A DNA stretch of 64,000 nucleotides, from positions 25,337,020-25,401,019 of the forward strand of contig CM046311.1 of the NCBI GenBank assembly GCA_025267735.1. Direction: 5' to 3'. The notes beneath the pieces are model-generated. The model was not told the origin of the DNA and searched no databases. It worked only from the letters and a program-made list of their open reading frames with translations. Positions 36,011-48,800 of this stretch are shown piece after piece. A program made the position numbers and the translations under genes. Numbering within the stretch: position 1 is the stretch's first letter; every line of letters starts with the position of its first letter. This DNA comes from Mactra quadrangularis (Eukaryota > Mollusca > Bivalvia > Venerida > Mactridae).

Positions 36011-37957
36011 GCTAGCCAGGTAGGCTTTAAAGAGAGGAATATAGGACAAATTAAAATAGTGTGACAAAAAAATAATCTGATCATGAACAATTGTTTGGAC
36101 TTCAAGCAAGGTCAACTGGAACATAGAAAAACTATTTACACATAGAAGACAACTGAGACACTAACATTTATACTTTGATCACCCATAAAGACACTGACAA
36201 CACTTGTACAACAGAAATTGAAAGGTAAAATTGATTTATGAACATTTTATTTCTATGGCTTACATCTCTTGCTGGCATAACATTCCTAACTACAAATACA
36301 TGATAGTATCAGAGGTTGAACCAACTAACAATCATCTTAATTGTATTAACTATACATAAAATTGATATATGTAGTTTCATTTTGGATCACCTGCTGGCCT
36401 TGTTTCCAAACTAAAATTTATGGTTGCCAAAATAGATAGTGCAGGTGTTAATTTAGGGATAATTTAGGGTCCTGTATATATGTAGGTCTCTTGTTACTTA
36501 TGTTTCACTAGGAGAACTAGACACAACCAGTAACATAACTTGGAAAACAAATCATAAAGTAACATGTGACAAACTATAAAACAAAACTAACTATGTAAAG
36601 GTTACCTGGCTGCCTTATGTAATTACATATAATGTTAACAGTTGGAGAAAACAACAATAAAAATAATGTGAAAGAAAGATGTTATTTGTAGCATTTTATC
36701 TTTTTAGTGATCATAAGCCTACTGAAAAGACCAATTTTATGTTTTGTCTTTCCGTGCTCATAAGAATTGATCTAGTTTGTATTGTTGTGCATGAGGCCAA
36801 TTTATTTAATATAATCATCAAACCCTAGGTTGCTAATCTGTGTCTAAAATTGTCTTCATTTAAAATGGCGGTCACAATTTTTGTCTCCAAATTGCACTCC
36901 TACATTTCATGTAGACAGCTATTTTCATAGAATTCAAAACTTAATGAGAGTAAATGGTAAAATCTTATATCTATCTGGGTCACAAGGATTTAACTTAATT
37001 TCAGTAAGTGACCTAGGTTCCTTTCAAAGTGGTTCATTTTCAGGGTCACACAAACACATTCAGACAAATTTGCCAATAAATTGGAATTCTAGAATGTTAC
37101 AAAATATTTCTTTAATTTTCATTGGTGATTTAGTGTTTGACCCAAGACAAAGTTACTATCTTGAGCAAGATTTAGAGGGAATCATTTTGACAAAAAATCA
37201 AGAAAATTGAATCAAAATGTAAAAAATGGTCCAAATTTTGTTTATTATAAACTTCTTTTATTTGACCAAGGAGTTGTGAACCAGTGCTGTACCCAAGCCA
37301 GCACTTCAGACAAGAACTCAAATACAGCAACAGAGATTTCTTGTTTGTCCTGAGTGTGTTCAGTTATTGACTCCACATGACAATCACCAATCTCTTCTTA
37401 GATCTCATCTTCATGTATAAAAAGGAACTGGTCAAGTTTGATGAAAATTGGAGAATAAAACCTGATCTCTAGAATGCTTACAAGGTTGTTTTGTCACTTT
37501 AGTTAGCATCTGTCTTTCACACACAAGGCATTTTTTGTGAGTCTAGGCAAAGCTAGTGTAACTATTATTTCAATAGATAAAGACTAGTTTGTACTGACAC
37601 ATGGGGTTTTGTAGTCATATAAAGCAGCCAACATACAATATAATGTGACCAAAATGTCAATCTACAACAAAGTTTTCTCTATCAAAAAACTACCTGTATA
37701 CTAAAATCCTTAGAATAACCTGGAGGTTAAAAAAACAACACAGAAAATTAGAACTGTCATATATAGTTACAATTAATAAATACAAAAAAGAATCTAAACT
37801 TGGAAATTCACTGAATTTGTTTGATGCTAACACTTTTATAAACTTGTAAGAATAGATCATGAACAGTTTTGTTCCCTTTTCCGTAGCAACTATGTGCACA
37901 GTTTAAAAAGTTTAAGCCAGTTTAGCCTTAACTGTTACTTAGTGCCACTTTTTAACA
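36011..37957. other. Intron 3, between SINE and 20-bp array
   Basis: No gene seen. A plus-strand ORF of 109 codons at 36881-37210 has no recognisable domain, and its composition gives no support. Confidence 0.35.
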
Positions 37958-40445
37958 AGTACAAGTCTGAGGTGTGCTGTACAAGTCTGTGGAACACTGT
38001 ACAAGTCTGAGGTACACTGTACAAGTCTGATGTACGCTGTACAAGTCTGAGGTGCGCTGTACAAGTTGTAGGTACACTGTACAAGTCTGAGGTATGCTGT
38101 ACAAGTCTGAGGTACGCTTTACAAGTCTGCGGTACACTGTACAAGTCTGCGGTACACTGTACAAGTATGAGGTACACTGTACAAGTATGAGGTGTGCTGT
38201 ACAAGTTGTAGGTACACTGTACAAGTTGTAGGTACACTGTACAAGTCTGAAGTACACTGTACAAGTCTAAGATACACTGTTCAAGTCTGAGGTAAGCTGT
38301 ACAAGTCTGAGGTACACTGTACAAGTTGTAGGTACACTGTACAAGTTGTAGGTACACTGTACAAGTCTGAGGTACACTGTACAAGTCTAAGGTACACTGT
38401 ACAAGTTGTAGGTACACTGTTCAAGTCTGAGGTAAGCTGTACAAGTCTGTGGTACACTGTACAAGTTGTAGGTACACTGTACAAGTTGTAGGTACACTGT
38501 ACAAGTCTGAGGTACACTGTACAAGTTGTAGGTACACTGTTCAAGTCTGAGGTAAGCTGTACAAGTCTGTGGTACACTGTACAAGTTGTAGGTACACTGT
38601 ACAAGTCTGAGGTAAGCTGTACAAGTCTTTGGTATACTGTACAAGTTGTAGGTACACTGTTCAAGTATGAGGTACACTGTACAAGTCTGTGGTACACTGT
38701 ACAAGTTGTAGGTACACTGTACAAGTTTTAGGTAAGCTGTACAAGTCTGTGGTACACTGTACAAGTTGTAGGTACACTGTTCAAGTCTGAGGTAAGCTGT
38801 ACAAGTCTGTGGTACACTGTACAAGTTGTAGGTACACTGTTAAAGTATGAGGTACACTGTACAAGTCTGAGGTTCACTGTACAAGTATGAGGTACACTGT
38901 ACAAGTCGTAAGTACACTGTACAAGTCTGAGGTACACTGTACAAGTCTAAGGTACACTGTACAAGTCTAAGGTACACTGTTCAAGACTGAGGTAAGCTGT
39001 ACAAGTCTGTGGAACACTGTACAAGTTGTAGGTACACTGTACAAGTCGTAAGTACACTGTACAAGTCTGAGGTACACTGTACAAGTCGTAAGTACACTGT
39101 ACAAGTCTAAAGTACACTGTACAAGTCTAAGGTACACTGTTCAAGTCTGAGGTACACTGTGCAATTCTGAGGTAAGCTGTACAAGTCTGAGGTTCACTGT
39201 ACAATTCTGAGGTAAGCTGTACAAGTCTTAGGTTCGCTGTACAAGTCGTAAGTACACTGTACAAGTCTGAGGTACACTGTACAAGACTGAGGTACACTGT
39301 ACAATTCTGAGGTACACTGTACAAGTCTGAGGTACACTGTACAAGTATCATGTACACTGTACAAGTCTGAGAAACACTGTACAAGTCTGGGGTGCCCTGT
39401 TCTATGCTGAGGAGCCCTGTTTAAGTCTGAGGTACACTGTACAAGTCTGAAAAACACTGTACAAGTTGTAGGTACACTGTACAAGTCTAAGGTACACTGT
39501 ACAAGGCGTAGGTACACTGTACAAGTCTGAGGTACACTGTTCAAATCTGAGGTGCCCTGTACAAGTCTGAGGCAAACTGTACAAGTTGTAGGTACATTGT
39601 ACAAGTCTGAGGTACACTGTACAAGACTGAGGTACACTGTTCAAGTCTGAGGTACACTGTACAATTCTGAGGTACACTGTACAAGTCGTAGGTACACTGT
39701 AAAAGTCTTAGGTATACTGTACAAGTCTGTGGTGCACTGTACAAGTCTAAGGTATGCTGTACAAGTCTGAAGTACACTGTTAAAATCTGAAAAACACCGT
39801 ACAAGTCCGATGTGCCCTGTACAAGTCTGAGGTAAACTGTACAAGTCTGAGGTACATTGTACAAGTACAAGGTGGCCTGTACAAGTCTGAGATACATTTT
39901 ACAAGTCTGAGGTACCCAGTGCAAATCTGAGGTGCCTAGTACAAGTCAGAGGTCCACTGTACAAGTCTGAGGTACACTGTTCAAGTCTGACGTACACTGT
40001 ACAAGTCTGAGGTAAACTGTACAAGTCTGAGATACATTTTACAAGTCTGAGGTACCCAGTGCAAATCTGAGGTGCCTAATACAAGTCTGAGGTACACTGT
40101 ACAAGTCTGAGGTACACTGTTCAAGTCTGAGGTACACTGTACAAGATGTAGGTACACTGTACAAGTATCATGTACACTGTACAAGTCTGAGATACACTGT
40201 ACAAGTCTGGGGTGCCCTGTTCTATGCTGAGGAGCCCTGTACAAGTCTGAGGTACACTGTACAATTCTGAAAAACACTGTACAAGTTGTAGGTACACTGT
40301 ACAAGTCTAAGGTACACTGTACAAGTCTGAGGTAAACTGTACAAGTCTGAGGTACACTGTACAAGTCTGAGGTGCACTGTACAAGTCTGATGTGCCCAGT
40401 ACAAGTCTGAGATACACTGTTCAAGTCTGAGGTTCACTGTACAAG
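37958..40445. repeat. 20-bp minisatellite, ~124 copies, with higher-order structure
   Basis: The unit is 'ctgaggtacactgtacaagt' with variants such as 'ttgtaggtacactgtacaag'. Larger blocks repeat: 'ggtgccctgttctatgctga' occurs near 39391 and 40211 (820 bp apart), and 'ggtacccagtgcaaatctga' near 39911 and 40051 (140 bp apart). Long minus-strand reading frames across the array are a by-product. Confidence 0.97.
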
Positions 40446-40611
40446 GAGTTATGATATGCAGATGTACAATAAACTATTTTAAACCTTAGGATCACTGTGT
40501 AGTGTATAGTGGACATATACTACACCAGTTAGCTCTAATGTAAATGGTTCTACACTAGATAGTTTATATTGTATTCAGCATATGTAACCATAAAAAATTG
40601 GAGACCCTTTA

Positions 40612-40857
40612 GGGCAAAGTAATTTACTTATCTAGTCCCATGGATTGGGTGATAGACTTTATCCAGAATTCAAATATTTGGGTTTTCCCCTCCGGTACAA
40701 ACAAACTTTCACCATTACAATGAAACACATGTACAAAGAACAATAGGATTTAATCCATAGTTAGTGCTATTTAGCAATAATGTGTTACAAACTTTGTTTG
40801 TACCGCCTGTGCAAGGACGGAAAAACCCATAAATATGAATTCCAGATTAGGTCTATA
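40612..40857. mobile_element. Fold-back element; partial relative at 63540
   Basis: The left arm ('gactttatccagaattcaaa' to 'ggtacaaacaaa') is inverted at the right ('tttgtttgtaccgcc' to 'gaattccagattaggtc'). A similar left arm occurs at 63570-63640. Confidence 0.65.
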
Positions 40858-41405
40858 ACTGGCCATTTGTTTGTAAAAAAAAACCTAAGGTTATGTTACA
40901 TGCTAAATATGGAAACTGTGCATCTTACTTTTCAGAGCTATATTAACCACTGTGAGTTGTAAGGAAGATATTAGTTAGGAACTTATAGACAATATATATA
41001 TATAGGTCAAATATGGTAACTTTAGTTTTAGGGCACAAACTTCTGCAAACTTCTATATGTATCTAGAGACATAGGCAAATTTTACCCAGGAACTTAATTT
41101 GAAGCTTTATTGATGTCACATTCAAAATGAGTTAATTCAAAGCCTTGTGTTTTGAACAAGAGAACAACAAAATATAACATTGAATAAGGACACATTACTG
41201 ACAAAATCATCGTTTTATGCTTACTCTGAACATATGCTTACAGATTCAAAGTTTGATCCAAGGTTTACATATTTAAAGTCTACAGTGCTAGTTAAACAGG
41301 ATGATTATTCAATAAGTTAAAATCAGAATTTTATAATGTAACAATAGTGATCAAGTAAAATGAAAAGCATGAACTGTTAATAAATACAAACAAATAAATG
41401 CTTAC

Positions 41406-41726
41406 AAGATGGAAAGACAGTGGATGTATAACCAAGCTGGAAAGATGTATCTGGTACAATACCATTGGTGGGTTCAGTGTAGTAACATCTTACTAGAATA
41501 GTTTCATCAGGCGCTGGCATTGTGAACTCTGATACAGTCAAGTTGTGAACAATAACATCTGTATGGTTGACCTCAGTATAACTGCTACCACTTCTCTTTA
41601 TAAAGAACACAATGGACTTGTTTTGTTCAGGTTCACTTTGTAGAGTGCAATTGAATGTGACTGGTTTACCAATACAAACATCGGGATCTACTGGGAGTAG
41701 ACTGCCTTTGTAGAGTGGTTGGTTTA
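41406..41726 (-). CDS. Coding exon 3: Ig-like domain 2 (residues 121-227)
   Basis: A phase 1-1 exon, 321 nt. The domain has the cysteines VTFNCTL and VRCYYTEP spaced as in an Ig sandwich, with a hydrophobic C strand (SIVFFIKRS) between them and another cysteine near its start (PDVCIG). The acceptor GTCATATAG|TAAACC follows a T-rich stretch; the donor is ATCTT|GTAAGC. It joins in frame to the first cytokine-receptor exon. Confidence 0.8.
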
Positions 41727-42190
41727 CTATATGACAAGATATATAAACATGTAAGGAATCATGGGTAAATAGCTCGCTGATCTAGACTAGATTGGACATT
41801 CCATGACCTCTGACTTACTGAAACATACAACATTCTTACAGTGCTCTTAAATCAGTTCTCGCCTCCAAAACTTAATAAGCTGCTTTTTAATATTTTTATT
41901 TTCATCAGTTATGTCAATAAAGTTTTAGATCAGATCCATTATGAAACCTCACTAGAATAACACCCATTCAATTAAGCTTGTTTTACTTGACAAATACCCT
42001 TTTGACAGTTGAATCTTGTGCATTATTCAATAAAACAATTATTTCAACATAATTTTACACCATATTGATAATTGAAATATCAAAACATGATATAAAATTG
42101 CCTTTTTTTGCCCAGAACTGGTCAGTTGCATTGACTTGCGCAGACGAAGCTGTGCCAGATCATATTTCATGAGGACTTCTTGGTTAGTAG
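41727..42190. other. Intron 2, part next to coding exon 3
   Basis: Nothing recognised. Confidence 0.3.
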
Positions 42191-42192
42191 CA

Positions 42193-42892
42193 TAATGCTA
42201 GGTTTACATCTGGCCACGATTACCACGATGTCCCCGATTCCAGAGCATCGTGGCGAACGTAACAGAGCGTGGAGTCGAATCGGAGTGATCGTGGGGGAGC
42301 GTAACGGAACGTGGTTGAATCGAGGACATCGTGGGCATCGGGACAGATTTTAAATCAAACTTAAATTTCACCACGATTGCCCTGATTCATTTTCTAATCG
42401 TGACAGAGTGTGGCCTTCGTAACAAAATGTAACGGAACGTACCGAAGGGTAACAGAACGTAACAGAACGTGGAGTACAATCGCAACAGATCGGGACCAGC
42501 GTGGACACATTTTTTCATCCCGCGTCTCTGGGAAAGAATTATTTCTTGTTTAAATATCAAATCGTGACGTAAAACGTGGTCATTTGTCTCAAATCGTAGG
42601 TCAAATCGCAGGAGATCGCAACAAAGGGGCTTTGTCGTCGGAGATCTTAACAGGACGTAACGGAACGTGGTGGAGCGTGGAAGCCAATCTTGTTGATCGC
42701 AACAAAGCGTAACAGAACGTGATGCAAATCGTGGGCTCGATCGTAGCAAAGTGCAGTAGAGCGCAACAAAACGTGCTGATTTCGTAAGGAAGCGTAACAG
42801 AACGTGGAGTATACCATTTAATCGTAGAGCTCCTCGATTTTTTAGCCTCTGGCTAATCGGGGAGATCGTGGCCAGATGTAAACCTAGCATTA
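42193..42892. mobile_element. TIR element with perfect 27-bp ends and internal 'cgtaacggaacgtgg' words
   Basis: The ends (AATGCTAGGTTTACATCTGG and onward, 42194-42220; inverted at 42865-42891) match perfectly. The inside is GC-rich and filled with variants of 'gtaac(g/a)gaacgt' and 'gatcg'. The 167-codon minus-strand frame is a product of this word repetition. Superfamily unknown. Confidence 0.8.
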
Positions 42893-43761
42893 GTAAAGAT
42901 AGCAGAGGAATTCCGATAGATCCTGAACAATTGCCATTTATATCTACTCTTAGGATTTATTTGTAAACAAGGTCATTTTGTTCCTAGCAATTTATTATTT
43001 TATTTTTTTCAATTCTCTTTTAATACTGTCGATACATAAATTACTTAAACTACTCTTGAATTTGTTAGTAAGGCTATGCAAATTGGTGTTCTCACTTCAC
43101 ATCTTCTACAGTCAGTGGTTTTTTTCATAAGAATTTTATTTGCATTTATAGAACGTTATTTAGTGATGTATATTTTCTATTGATTTAGATCAGTAAATAT
43201 TGGCACTGTCTATATACTATGACACATTGTGGTCAACCAAGGGAAATGTCCAATCTATTTCTATAGACCAAAGGGAATGTAATAATTAAAAGCAACAAAA
43301 GGTTGACAAAGTATGAAGTTGAGATATTTTCACAGAATGTTGAACCAAGTTACAAGGTCATTTGTATTTGTGAATCTTTTTGGCTGTCTGCAAATTTCAC
43401 TTGGAGTAAGACAGGTAGTAATGCCAAAAATATTGAATATTGTTTTAAATTTAATCATACACTAAGTGACTTATACCAAATAATTTATATCAGGCATAGA
43501 TTCAATATTCTGAAACAATATCTTAGGACAATACATGTTTTCTATATAATATGTTTTAGGCAACGATCCTTGTTTGGGTCAGTATTTAGTTTCTTTTCAT
43601 TTCTTAAAGCTCAAATCGCTGAATCCAGTCACCAGTGTTTAACGTAATATATAATATGTAAAAAATTAAAACCTTTTCCAGGGCCATGAAGTTTTGTCAG
43701 ACAGATCGGTGCCTAAAACACTGTGCTTGGATCAAATGGGGATATTATAATAATATCTCAC
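42893..43761. other. Intron 2, part next to coding exon 2
   Basis: No repeat recognised. A plus-strand ORF of 114 codons (43303-43647) has an Ig-like look in its first third, described under findings. No gene is called. Confidence 0.35.
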
Positions 43762-44067
43762 TAGAAACATTTAGTATTGAAATCTTTCCAGTACCATTAT
43801 TCACCACACATACAACACTGTCATAATTATTACTTGTATTGAGATTTGTCATTGTGAACTCAAGACTGAAGTTGCCATAGTAACCAAACAAGCTATCCAC
43901 AAGATCATCATTTCTATACAGACTAATGTTATCTGTCTTAGATAAGTTATCTCCCTTACATGTAAATGTAACATTGTCTGAGCTACATAGAAATGGATCC
44001 TGTGGTTCAAGAAGGAGATGTTTAATTTGTTCAACTTTAACCACTGACACAACATGGGTGGGTTTAG
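43762..44067 (-). CDS. Coding exon 2: Ig-like domain 1 (residues 19-120)
   Basis: A whole domain in one phase 1-1 exon, the usual form for Ig domains. The B-strand cysteine is in NVTFTCKGD and the F-strand cysteine in YDSVVCVVNN. Six or so N-x-S/T sequons (NVT, NIS, NFS, NTS, NGT, NVS) mark an extracellular glycoprotein. The acceptor is AATTGCAG|CT and the donor TTTCTA|GTGAGA. The canonical C-strand tryptophan is not evident, so it is a divergent Ig fold, as in the N-terminal domain of gp130-type receptors. Confidence 0.8.
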
Positions 44068-44825
44068 CTGCAATAAAATATATTAGATATACAAATAACA
44101 ATTTGTTGTGGGTTTTGCCAACAGGTTACGATTGTGCACTGGTTATCATTAGTTGAAATCACTTCTCAAACCCAATTTAATAATTCCTTAAGAAAAAGAC
44201 AATATTCTTTCAACATAACCCTGGGGACAAGAAAGTAGAGGTGAGAGTTATAAATCTAAATTGTAATAATTTGTTTCACAATCCAAATGAAATAGGCACA
44301 AATTAACTACACTACAAAATTTTACTTCTACAAATCTTACACTTATACAATGGCCACTTCTAAATGACTGACTGAAGTAACATAACTAACAATTCAGAAT
44401 GAAACTGTGATAATTTGTAAGAATTGAAAATGCCCAAAACATACACAGAATGAAATATATCTCAGCCCAGAGCTGTGCATCTATTATGTCCAACTTGTCT
44501 CACAAGTAGAATTTTGTCTGTGGACAAGTGATGACTTCCACCCCCATTGTCTATGGCCTAGAAGCATTTTAAGTCATTAATGATTTGAGATTACAATATC
44601 TCATGATAAATGGCGTATTTATTTTTCAAAAACAATTACAGTATTAGCTTATTCAAAATCCTGCTTTCAAATATTTGCAGACAAACTAAGCTGAAAGATT
44701 TTCAAACATAACTGTCACATATGGTTACTTAAAGTCTGTCTCTACACAATATGCTACAATGACCTGAAAACTAAAAATTAGCACTTAATCCTACTTGGTC
44801 TTAATAGACTTGTGCGGGTTAAAAC

Positions 44826-45148
44826 CTGCCCTGCGTTCAGTTACGGCGAACATTACAAAACGTTCCGTAACCATACATTCGGAACTCCTCGGCTATTCGT
44901 TGCGATTAATCTCGGACATATTAAGACGCTATTTTGAAACTACCGGTGTTGAAGTAAACAAATATACGATCGTTTAGCCATTGAGTGATGTTTCGTTTAT
45001 AGTCTGTAAATTTTGAAACATCACTCATCGCCTTAATGATCGCATATTTGTGTATTAGATTGGATTATTCGCAGCGAATGGACGAGGAGTTCCGAATGTA
45101 TCGTTATATAACGTTCTGTAACGTTTAGTGTAATTGAACACGCTACTG
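44826..45148. mobile_element. Fold-back MITE, copy A
   Basis: Long inverted ends (about 80 bp, including 'cattcggaactcctcg' against 'cgaggagttccgaatg') with a central smaller hairpin 'gagtgatgtttcg' / 'gaaacatcactc'. The second copy is at 50368-50689. Confidence 0.9.
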
Positions 45149-45589
45149 ATGTCAACATGAACAGAGGATTTGAGAAAATAATTGGGGGTTTTCTCAAAGA
45201 AATACTCATATTCTTATTGAACAAAAATTCAAAGGCCATGCTTATTAGTTACATTGTATTAAGTATTTGGCATTTGAGTAGAAAATGGTGTTGCCCCTCG
45301 GCCAATAAAAGCGCTTTAAAAGTTAGTGTTTGATAAATCGCACACAACAGGGTTAAAGTTTTCCTGTAATTTTCCTGTAAACCAGCGCGTGAAAGTCTAG
45401 GAATTTCACAAATATTTAAACTGATGCAAAAAGAAACGCATCATACAACTCGGAAATATTCTCTTAGTTTTGAGTTAAAAGGCAACACGAAGTTCCATTT
45501 GCAAATTATATTATCTAAAAAGATATGCAGCATTAAGAAATTATTTTACAGTCACAATTTATAAAGACAAAGTGATTGACTAACAGATA

Positions 45590-45970
45590 TTGTTGGATCC
45601 TATCTCAGTGCACTTACTGAAAGTCAGCTGTTGTCCACATAATCGCTGGTTAAGCTAATCCCACAGGTGTTCAATCAAATTGTAAAAATAAGGGATGTTA
45701 GCTTGTGGTCACTGTTAGATTGTGGTTGCTCAATGTCATACTGATAGACATAGTCATTGCCAAAATATAGAGGCAATTGCAGGACGTAATAGCTGGCCGA
45801 TGTATCTGAATTTCAGATTACCCTAGCACACAATGACCAGACTATGACTCTGCCACCACTGTAATAAGAAGTTTCCTCAAAAGTTCATGATGTCATCTTT
45901 AGATCCTTTGACATTCCATTATACAACATTCTGCCAATGATAGCTGAGATTGTAACGGCCCATATTGGTA
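45590..45970. mobile_element. Probable Tc1/mariner relic
   Basis: Words such as 'ggtgttcaatcaaattgtaa' and 'ctgccaatgatagctgagat' resemble decayed Tc1-like transposase coding sequence. No intact frame. Confidence 0.35.
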
Positions 45971-47404
45971 GCTAGAATTTTAGATGGTAGCTAACCTTTA
46001 GAATAAGTACGGGGTACGGCATTGGCCAGACCATTCGCTGATCTCGAAATCAATTTACTTGGCGTCCACCGATACCATTTTACCAATCGTGACATAGTGA
46101 TAATCTATCACGCTAATGAAGTTGGTGTAAATATTTGCCCGGTTGTACCCACAATAAACGCAGTCTGTCTGAACGTGGCCAATCAGCAATCGTTTCTGTA
46201 TCTCTAAGCCTTTGGTGAGTTGTTTCTTTTTCTTGTCAGTATGTATTTATGTATAAAACTATCAATGTGTAATAATAAGTTTTAAATAGTTTCGCGCGAA
46301 ATTCATTATACAAAACTTGTATGATTTAGGCTAAATAGATAGAATAAATCACGCAGATAAAGACTTACAAATGATTAAGAAGTATTTCGAAGGCACCCGC
46401 GTGACATACTATCTGTGTGGTATTTGTTTTGCACTAGTATGCAGATGGAAGGATATAGGACATATTATTAGTAGTATTGCAAATAAGTTAACATAAATGC
46501 TTAACCCATTACATGTCATTTCGTATTTTTCCATAAAAATGGTAGTATGTCTACTGATATTGTTTCATGTTGTTATAACTTGTTTGATGTTTTAAACACA
46601 TGCCTCTCAAAATTAATAATCTTAAAACTAATAAACTGACATTTATATCTATTTGTTTGTAAAAATATTTTTGAGTTGCCTCCTCATAAATATTAGGAAT
46701 CGACTGTCCATGTTCAAACTCTAGCTTGGTCTGCACAAGTCTAATAAGTGACATGTTAAAATATCAATAGATATCAAACATTGTAGGACACTGGTAATAA
46801 GGAAATTAAGAAATCAACAAATCATGCGTTGCTAGGAAACAATCCCAGTTTTAGTCTAAGAGTTCAAAAACACATGTATCTAATACACTGGCCTGTGGCA
46901 GCAAGAACCTATTTTCCAGACCTTTTTGATATAAGTATAAACAACTTACATAATCGACCACCAAGAAAACTACTTAAATCACACATGTATCCATGTGGGC
47001 AAGTCAAGATGATCACACAACAAGCATACAAAGCTGATACTTTCATCATCTTTCTTCTATCTTATCATTACAGCTTTAACACTTTATTTATCATCTTTTC
47101 TGAAATAAATTGATAACAAATTATTCAAGTTAATAATTACACAACATTTCAAAACCTGAGTCAAATGTCAAACCATTTCCAATATTGAAAATATGACCTT
47201 AGCCTTTGATAACAACCCAGTGAGGATTTTTATCAAAAAGTTAAACATTTGCCACTTTCCAAATAATACACCAAAATAAAGGCATTTTTAACAATTTCTT
47301 TACAAATAATACGGCATTCATAGATAATCATATTTAAAAATTGTAAGCAGGTTTTAAATTTCTTTGATGTGTTGGTGCATGATAGGACCTGACACATATA
47401 TATA
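45971..47404. other. Intron 1 stretch without clear features
   Basis: Two short plus-strand ORFs (46022-46207, 46829-47113) lack any recognisable domain. No repeat family recognised. Confidence 0.3.
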
Positions 47405-47785
47405 CAGTACCCACCAAAAGTTTGGAGACATTTTCACTTTGTATGCCTACTGAATAATTGTTATCTAAAATTTAATAACTGTTTACTATAAATGCTTAAT
47501 AGTTTTTAATTCATTTTTTTGGTAATCAAATATAAATATAACTGAGACCTCAAGATAAGCATAAAAGCTATGTTATGGAAAATAATTACAATTAATTTGG
47601 TTTTGAGGGCTTTATGTCAGGTGCTGAATCTTATAAATGAGTTGCATTCATGAAATTTGATTTCATTTTAATACTAACAATACTTAGATACAATGCATAT
47701 TAAAAATAATGTTCTACAAAAGTAATCATCAAAATTCAAAAATTGTAGTAAATTTCTTTTGTCTCCAAACTTTTGGTGGGTACTG
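47405..47785. mobile_element. Tc1/mariner-type MITE
   Basis: Termini CAGTACCCACCAAAAGTTTG and its inverse (CAAACTTTTGGTGGGTACTG), flanked by AT-repeat sequence with TA at the left edge. The AT-rich interior has no coding capacity. Confidence 0.88.
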
Positions 47786-48322
47786 CATATATATAGAGAG
47801 AAAGAGAGAGACTATATTATATTCATACCATTGTTAAAATATGTCCTATCAATAAAACCCTGTCAGAACTAGTATATTAACATAATATCAACACTATCAA
47901 ATTGATAAGATCCTGAAAAACATGTCAGAGATACTTTATTAATTTCCTAGATATAGTTATCAATTCTTGTTTGTCCTTCCATAAAGTTTTAATATTTTTC
48001 TCTACAAGACAATCCTGACATTAATATGTATGACAAATAAATGTTAATCTCCATTTATTTAAAATACATTTGAAATACTAGCTGTGTTCCTGACCACCAT
48101 ACAGACCCCTAACACACATACTCACATCCCTCACTGTATCCACACCATGATATTATAAACATTGTAAAACTGTAAAAATTAATGAGGACATGACGTCCTA
48201 TAGAATGAGGACAATAACACATAACATTTATATACGTAGATGACAATGTAACGATTGCCTCAGGCAGTTATTATACATAAATTATTATACACATACATTG
48301 AGTACATAATTAACTAACTTAC

Positions 48323-48386
48323 ATACAAATGTTTTTGTTTCATATTCATCCAAACGTAACTTATTATACAAGATATCATAGTTAGT
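48323..48386 (-). CDS. Possible extra exon of 64 nt (low confidence)
   Basis: A minus-strand open stretch TNYDILYNKLRLDEYETKTF, bounded by 'GGTAG|ACT' and 'TTGTAT|GTAAGTTAG', phase 0-1. The end phase fits coding exon 2, but the start phase does not fit the phase-1 signal-peptide exon. The composition looks coding-like, but the acceptor has no pyrimidine tract. It could be an alternative N-terminal exon or chance. Confidence 0.15.
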
Positions 48387-48496
48387 CTACCAAGTTATTT
48401 TGTATGTATTAAAATATAATAATTATTGAAGGTTTTTTCTCCATATATTATACAAGCAGTTTAAAGGCCCACTGAAGTTCTAATTATATTCAACTA

Positions 48497-48800
48497 TACA
48501 TATAGTGTGTACAATTTGACCCCGACCTCACCTTTCACATTTGCATCTAATTATCACCTACACATATCCCGGTGAAAATCAATACCACGCCTACTCTACA
48601 CTTCGACTCGTTACATATTTAAAATAAAATTATACATGTATAGAGTACACACAGTCTGCATGTATAACAACTCACGATTCAAATGCATTCAAACGGGAAA
48701 CTCGTGTTCTTACATTTTTGATAACAATTAATAATAAAATGGGTGTGGGGATGGTGATTGTGGGGCTAAAACCAACAACCTTTGAATTGGTAGCTAGCTT
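48497..48800. mobile_element. Truncated copy of the 25661 TIR element
   Basis: Begins 'tagtgtgtacaatttgaccc' and runs parallel to 25661-25960 ('aaaatcaataccacgcctac', 'caactcacgattcaaatgca'); the right end is missing. Confidence 0.75.

Noticed and set aside
36881..37210. 109-codon plus-strand ORF
   Set aside because: No domain, no splice or promoter context, ordinary chance length for this composition window.
37935..40437. Many long minus-strand ORFs rich in C-T-V-Y-L-R-L-V-Q
   Set aside because: All are readings of the 20-bp minisatellite in different frames; no start, no splice sites.
42387..42890. 167-codon minus-strand ORF
   Set aside because: Lies fully within a TIR element and is built from its repeated words.
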